A stretch of DNA of 9,356 nt from contig DAHZZC010000036.1 of assembly GCA_027435495.1 (NCBI GenBank), positions 1 to 9,356 of the forward strand. The letters are read 5' to 3'. Source of the stretch: Planctomycetales bacterium (GTDB taxonomy: Bacteria > Planctomycetota > Planctomycetia > Isosphaerales > Isosphaeraceae). The notes under the pieces are model-generated. The model saw only the letters and a program-made list of their open reading frames with translations, made no database searches and was not told the DNA's origin. A program made the translations under genes and the position numbers. Every line of letters begins with the position of its first letter. Positions within the stretch are counted from its first letter, which is position 1. Positions 7,066 to 9,356 of the stretch are shown piece by piece.

Positions 7066-7509
7066 ATGATTCGCACGACGGGCCTGGCCCTGGCAGCGAT
7101 CCTGATGACGGTGGGGCAGGCGGCCCGGGCTCAGATGCCAACGTACCATGGTGGTTTTGGGATGGCTTACACCCAGCCGATCCCGGCCAACACGGCGGTT
7201 CCGGATCGCTGGTGGACCATGCAGGCCACGCCGACCGTCGGCAGCACGATGCCGTATCCGTCGGTGGGCTACAATCCTTACGCCCAGATGCCGGCGGCCC
7301 CGCGACGGGTGCTCCGGGGCCGCCGGAACAATCGGGTCATTCGGGGTGCCTCGCGGTATGCGGCGGCTCCAGCGGCTGAGACCTACGCGCTACCGACCGG
7401 CTCGCTCTACTGGCCGGCGCAGCCGGGGACGCCGATCTATTCGCCCGCGCAGCGATACGCGGCCTACGGGCAAGGATATGCCCTCAGCCCGTATGGCACC
7501 ACGGGCTAG
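7066..7509 (+). CDS. Small secreted Tyr/Pro/Ala-rich protein
   Basis: A 147-residue protein of unrecognised family. Residues 1-22 are a clear Sec signal peptide: basic start MIRTTG, hydrophobic core LALAAILMTVG, and ARA before Q23 as a signal peptidase I site. The mature part of 125 residues contains 13 Tyr (about 10%), much Pro and Ala, and no Cys. An Arg-rich patch (residues 80-93, seven Arg) interrupts it. It is likely low in regular structure and located in the periplasm or envelope. The start is well supported by AAGGAG six bases before the ATG. The frame stops at TAG 7507-7509 but continues in register for 11 more codons (GSMYKGYAWGR) to a TGA at 7543-7545. The tail has the same Tyr/Gly character, so the TAG may be a late nonsense change. 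The neighbouring 7703 gene has similar composition. Confidence 0.82.
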   Translation: MIRTTGLALAAILMTVGQAARAQMPTYHGGFGMAYTQPIPANTAVPDRWWTMQATPTVGSTMPYPSVGYNPYAQMPAAPRRVLRGRRNNRVIRGASRYAAAPAAETYALPTGSLYWPAQPGTPIYSPAQRYAAYGQGYALSPYGTTG

Positions 7510-7545
7510 GGCTCGATGTACAAGGGCTACGCCTGGGGCCGCTGA
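7510..7545 (+). other. In-frame coding-like tail after the TAG of the 7066 gene
   Basis: Directly after TAG 7507-7509 the same frame reads GSMYKGYAWGR and then a TGA. The composition matches the upstream protein. A single change of TAG to CAG would give one protein of 159 residues ending in GYAWGR. It may be a former C-terminus, a readthrough extension or chance. Confidence 0.4.
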
Positions 7546-7575
7546 CCGGTAAGCTCGCCATCGCCCTCCCGGGTG

Positions 7576-7615
7576 GATCGGGCCGGACCTCGGATTTCGA
7601 GGCGCGCGCCCGATC
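7576..7615 (+). terminator. Two-tier hairpin downstream of the 7066 gene
   Basis: The outer arms GATCGGGC (7576-7583) and GCCCGATC (7608-7615) are perfectly complementary. Inside them CCTCG (7588-7592) pairs with CGAGG (7598-7602) around a 5-base loop. The downstream sequence GCCTGGTTTG is not a proper T-run, so it may be a weak terminator or a 3' end protecting structure rather than a classical intrinsic terminator. Confidence 0.4.
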
Positions 7616-7630
7616 GCCTGGTTTGCGGGG

Positions 7631-7636
7631 TATAAT
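7631..7636 (+). promoter_or_regulatory. Isolated TATAAT -10 element upstream of the 7703 gene
   Basis: A perfect TATAAT sits in GC-rich surroundings, about 67 bases before the start codon and just past the hairpin. No recognisable -35 occurs at 16-18 bases, and no TG extension precedes it. If used, the transcript would start near 7643 and carry the second Tyr-rich gene separately from the first. Confidence 0.35.
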
Positions 7637-7702
7637 TCGGGCGACGATCGTTCGGAAGACAGGTCATTTGACACGGCAACCGGATGCGGGGAGGGCGGCG
7701 CG

Positions 7703-8200
7703 ATGCGAGCTTCCAGGTGGAGGGGTCGGCTGGCCGTTGGGGTCCTGACCGTCGCGCTGACGATCGGTGCCGGAGCGAACCGGGCTTCGGCTCAGGTGGG
7801 CGTCGGAACGCCCTACATGTCCTCCTACCGGGTGAGCGATTACTTCGCCGCTCCCGGCTGGTACGGGACGAGTTACGGGTTCGCCAGCTACGGCTTCCCG
7901 CAAACCTATTCGACCTTCACCGCGTTTCCGACGTCATCCTACGCGGCGAATTACCCGCCCTACGGCCTCTTGCCGGGGCGATACGGGGTTGGGCTCTGGC
8001 GTCCGGGGTATGTGGCGCCTGGGTATGTGTATGGGGCCTCGTATTATCCATCATCGGGGATGTCGTATCGGACCTATCCGGTGATGTACGGCGCTGCTGG
8101 GCGGTCGATGGACCCTGCGCCTCCGATGGGCTACTATGCCCCGTCGCTGGGGCCCGGTCCGATCGCTCCGCGCAGGCCATCGCCCTACTGGGGCTATTGA
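7703..8200 (+). CDS. Small secreted Tyr-rich protein
   Basis: A 165-residue protein of unrecognised family. Residues 1-30 form a signal peptide: basic MRASRWRGR, hydrophobic LAVGVLTVALTIGAGA, and ASA before Q31. The mature 135 residues contain 23 Tyr (about 17%) with abundant Gly, Pro, Ser and Ala and no Cys. Short motifs recur, such as SYGF/SYGFP and PGYVAPGYVYG, and the protein ends in PSPYWGY. This composition suggests an extended, aromatic, possibly matrix- or envelope-associated protein; that is inference. The start is supported by GGGGAGG eight bases before the ATG. It shares the signal-peptide style (Ala-Gln cleavage site) and Tyr richness with the 7066 gene 194 bases upstream, though I see no extended alignment between them. 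A longer open frame in another register (to 8241) is a shadow. Confidence 0.82.
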   Translation: MRASRWRGRLAVGVLTVALTIGAGANRASAQVGVGTPYMSSYRVSDYFAAPGWYGTSYGFASYGFPQTYSTFTAFPTSSYAANYPPYGLLPGRYGVGLWRPGYVAPGYVYGASYYPSSGMSYRTYPVMYGAAGRSMDPAPPMGYYAPSLGPGPIAPRRPSPYWGY

Positions 8201-8228
8201 TCGGGACGTCCCGGTTGGCGATCCGGCC

Positions 8229-8258
8229 GATCGGCGGCTAGATTGGGAGATCGGCGGC
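8229..8258 (+). repeat. 10-bp direct repeat before the LarA-like gene
   Basis: GATCGGCGGC occurs at 8229-8238 and again at 8249-8258, exactly 20 bases apart start to start, in the 109-base gap between the Tyr-rich gene and the LarA-like gene. A spacing of two helical turns would suit a regulator binding the same DNA face, but the motif is of a type common in this GC-rich DNA. A 12-base palindrome, CGGGACGTCCCG (8202-8213), lies just after the preceding stop codon. Confidence 0.3.
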
Positions 8259-8309
8259 CCGAGGCACGCCGCCGTCGATTCCCCCACCCCGATCCAGGAC
8301 CGAACGCCG

Positions 8310-9356
8310 ATGATTTTCCCGCCCCTGGCCCGAGTCCGCCAGTCGATCCCCCAGCCCCGCGTCGCGGACGTCCGGGGCACGGTCCGGGATCGGATTCTCT
8401 CCAGTCGATTGCGCGATCGGGTGAAGCCGGGGGGGACGATCGCCGTGGGAATCGGGAGCCGGGGCATCCACGGAATTGACGTGGTCGCCCGGTCGATCGT
8501 CGATACCCTCAAGGAACTCGATTACCGGCCGTTCATCGTCGCCGCGATGGGGAGCCACGGCGGAGCGACCGCCGAAGGCCAGCGCGAACTGCTCGCTGGC
8601 TACGGCGTGACGCCCGAGGCCATGGGCGTTCCCGTGAAGACCGAGATGGAGACGGTCGAACTGGGGACAAACCCGGTCGGACTCCCGATCTACTTCGACC
8701 GCAACGCCTACCAGGCCGACGGGATTGTCCTGGCGAACCGAGTGAAGCCGCACACGGATTTCCGCGGGGTTCATGAGTCCGGTGTGCTGAAGATGCTGGT
8801 GATCGGCCTGGGCAAGCGCCAGGGCGCCAGCCAGGTCCACAAGCTGGGCATCCGAGGGCTCTGCGAGGTCCTGCCCGCCGTCGGTCGGACGCTCGTCGAG
8901 AAGACCCCGTTCGCGCTCGGCCTCGCGCTCCTCGAAAACGCCGAGGACACCACCGCCGAGATCGTCGCCATCGAGCCCGAGGCGATCTTCGACGAGGAGC
9001 CGAAGCTGCTGGAGCGGGCCCGAGGGCTGATGGGCCGGCTCCCGTTCGACCAGATCGACGTCCTGATCGTGGGCGAGCTCGGCAAGAACTACAGCGGGAC
9101 CGGCCTCGACCCCAACGTCATCGGCCGCCAGCGCGTCGAGACGATGCCCGACCTCCCGCGCCCCGTCATCACGCGCGTCGCGGTGCTGGATCTTTCGGTC
9201 GAAACCAGTGGCAACGCCACGGGCATCGGCCTGACCGACCTCACGACGGAACGCCTCGTCCGCACGCTCGACCCCACGCCCATGCGCGTGAACTGCCTCA
9301 CGAGCAACTTCCTCACCCGCGCCCGCGTCCCGCTCTCCCTCCCCACCGACCGCGAC
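8310..9356 (+). CDS. LarA-like nickel-pincer isomerase superfamily protein (3'-partial)
   Basis: The frame is open from ATG 8310 to the right edge, giving 349 residues without a stop. The protein resembles the lactate racemase (LarA, DUF2088) superfamily, whose members bind a nickel-pincer nucleotide and racemise or epimerise 2-hydroxyacids. The N-terminal domain contains TIAVGIGSRGIHGID (about 43-57), MGSHGGATAEGQ (80-91) and NRVKPHTDFRG (143-153), then KMLVIGLGK (161-169). A second domain has ELGKNYSGTGLDPN (256-269) and ETSGNATGIGLTD (298-310). By analogy with LarA, H148 could be a catalytic His and K161 the cofactor-linking Lys; both assignments are inference. The actual substrate is unknown, and lactate is not implied. 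No Lar cofactor-synthesis gene is in view. Translation initiation is weakly marked (AGGA ten bases upstream). No signal peptide is seen. Confidence 0.8.
   Translation, partial: MIFPPLARVRQSIPQPRVADVRGTVRDRILSSRLRDRVKPGGTIAVGIGSRGIHGIDVVARSIVDTLKELDYRPFIVAAMGSHGGATAEGQRELLAGYGVTPEAMGVPVKTEMETVELGTNPVGLPIYFDRNAYQADGIVLANRVKPHTDFRGVHESGVLKMLVIGLGKRQGASQVHKLGIRGLCEVLPAVGRTLVEKTPFALGLALLENAEDTTAEIVAIEPEAIFDEEPKLLERARGLMGRLPFDQIDVLIVGELGKNYSGTGLDPNVIGRQRVETMPDLPRPVITRVAVLDLSVETSGNATGIGLTDLTTERLVRTLDPTPMRVNCLTSNFLTRARVPLSLPTDRD

Noticed and set aside
7668..7696. TTGACA as a -35 element just before the 7703 gene
   Set aside because: A -10 at 16-18 bases would fall in GGGAGGGC over the ribosome binding site, and no TATAAT-like sequence is there.
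7684..8241. 185-codon plus-strand frame overlapping the second Tyr-rich gene
   Set aside because: The 7703 frame has a signal peptide, a well-placed Shine-Dalgarno sequence and consistent composition. The other frame has none of these.
8238..8840. 200-codon minus-strand frame opposite the LarA-like gene
   Set aside because: It is antisense to a conserved-looking protein and shows no motif. The plus frame is the longer one, but it has no stop inside the window.

Overview
High-GC bacterial chromosome, most like a planctomycete. This is an inference from five things: Met/Gly-rich and Tyr-rich lineage-type secreted proteins, an Nramp transporter fused to a universal stress domain, a GNAT protein whose sequence resembles one I recall from planctomycetes, a tandem pair of M16 zinc-peptidase subunits, and uniform GC-rich coding. 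I see no phage genes, transposase, CRISPR array, tRNA or rRNA. It reads as a stable chromosomal region with several unrelated transcription units.

Layout. Positions 1-1122 (+) hold the 3' part of a gene for an unrecognised protein with a pure Met/Gly tract. A strong two-way hairpin terminator (about 1153-1209) separates it from the convergent minus-strand block. That block, read right to left, is: Nramp-UspA fusion (6751-4757), GNAT acetyltransferase (4616-4056, with a near-consensus promoter at 4660-4689), a metal-site-less M16 subunit (3893-2613) and a metal-binding M16 subunit (2462-1224). A 314-bp AT-richer divergent region (6752-7065) contains inverted repeats and putative promoters. It is followed on the plus strand by two small secreted Tyr-rich proteins (7066-7509 and 7703-8200) and by the first 349 codons of a LarA-like (nickel-pincer isomerase superfamily) protein that runs off the right edge (8310-9356).

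How the genes relate. The two M16 genes almost certainly make one heterodimeric protease. One subunit keeps HxxEH and the distal Glu but has lost the C-terminal Arg-Tyr motif. The other has lost every zinc ligand but keeps that motif. The Nramp-UspA protein is a proton-coupled divalent metal importer with a cytoplasmic nucleotide-binding-type domain. The two Tyr-rich proteins are exported by Sec-type signal peptides and probably act in the periplasm or envelope. I see no wholly new multi-gene system. The best leads are the split M16 active site, the Nramp-Usp fusion with an altered nucleotide motif, the in-frame TAG near the end of the 7066 gene, and the inverted repeats in the divergent region.
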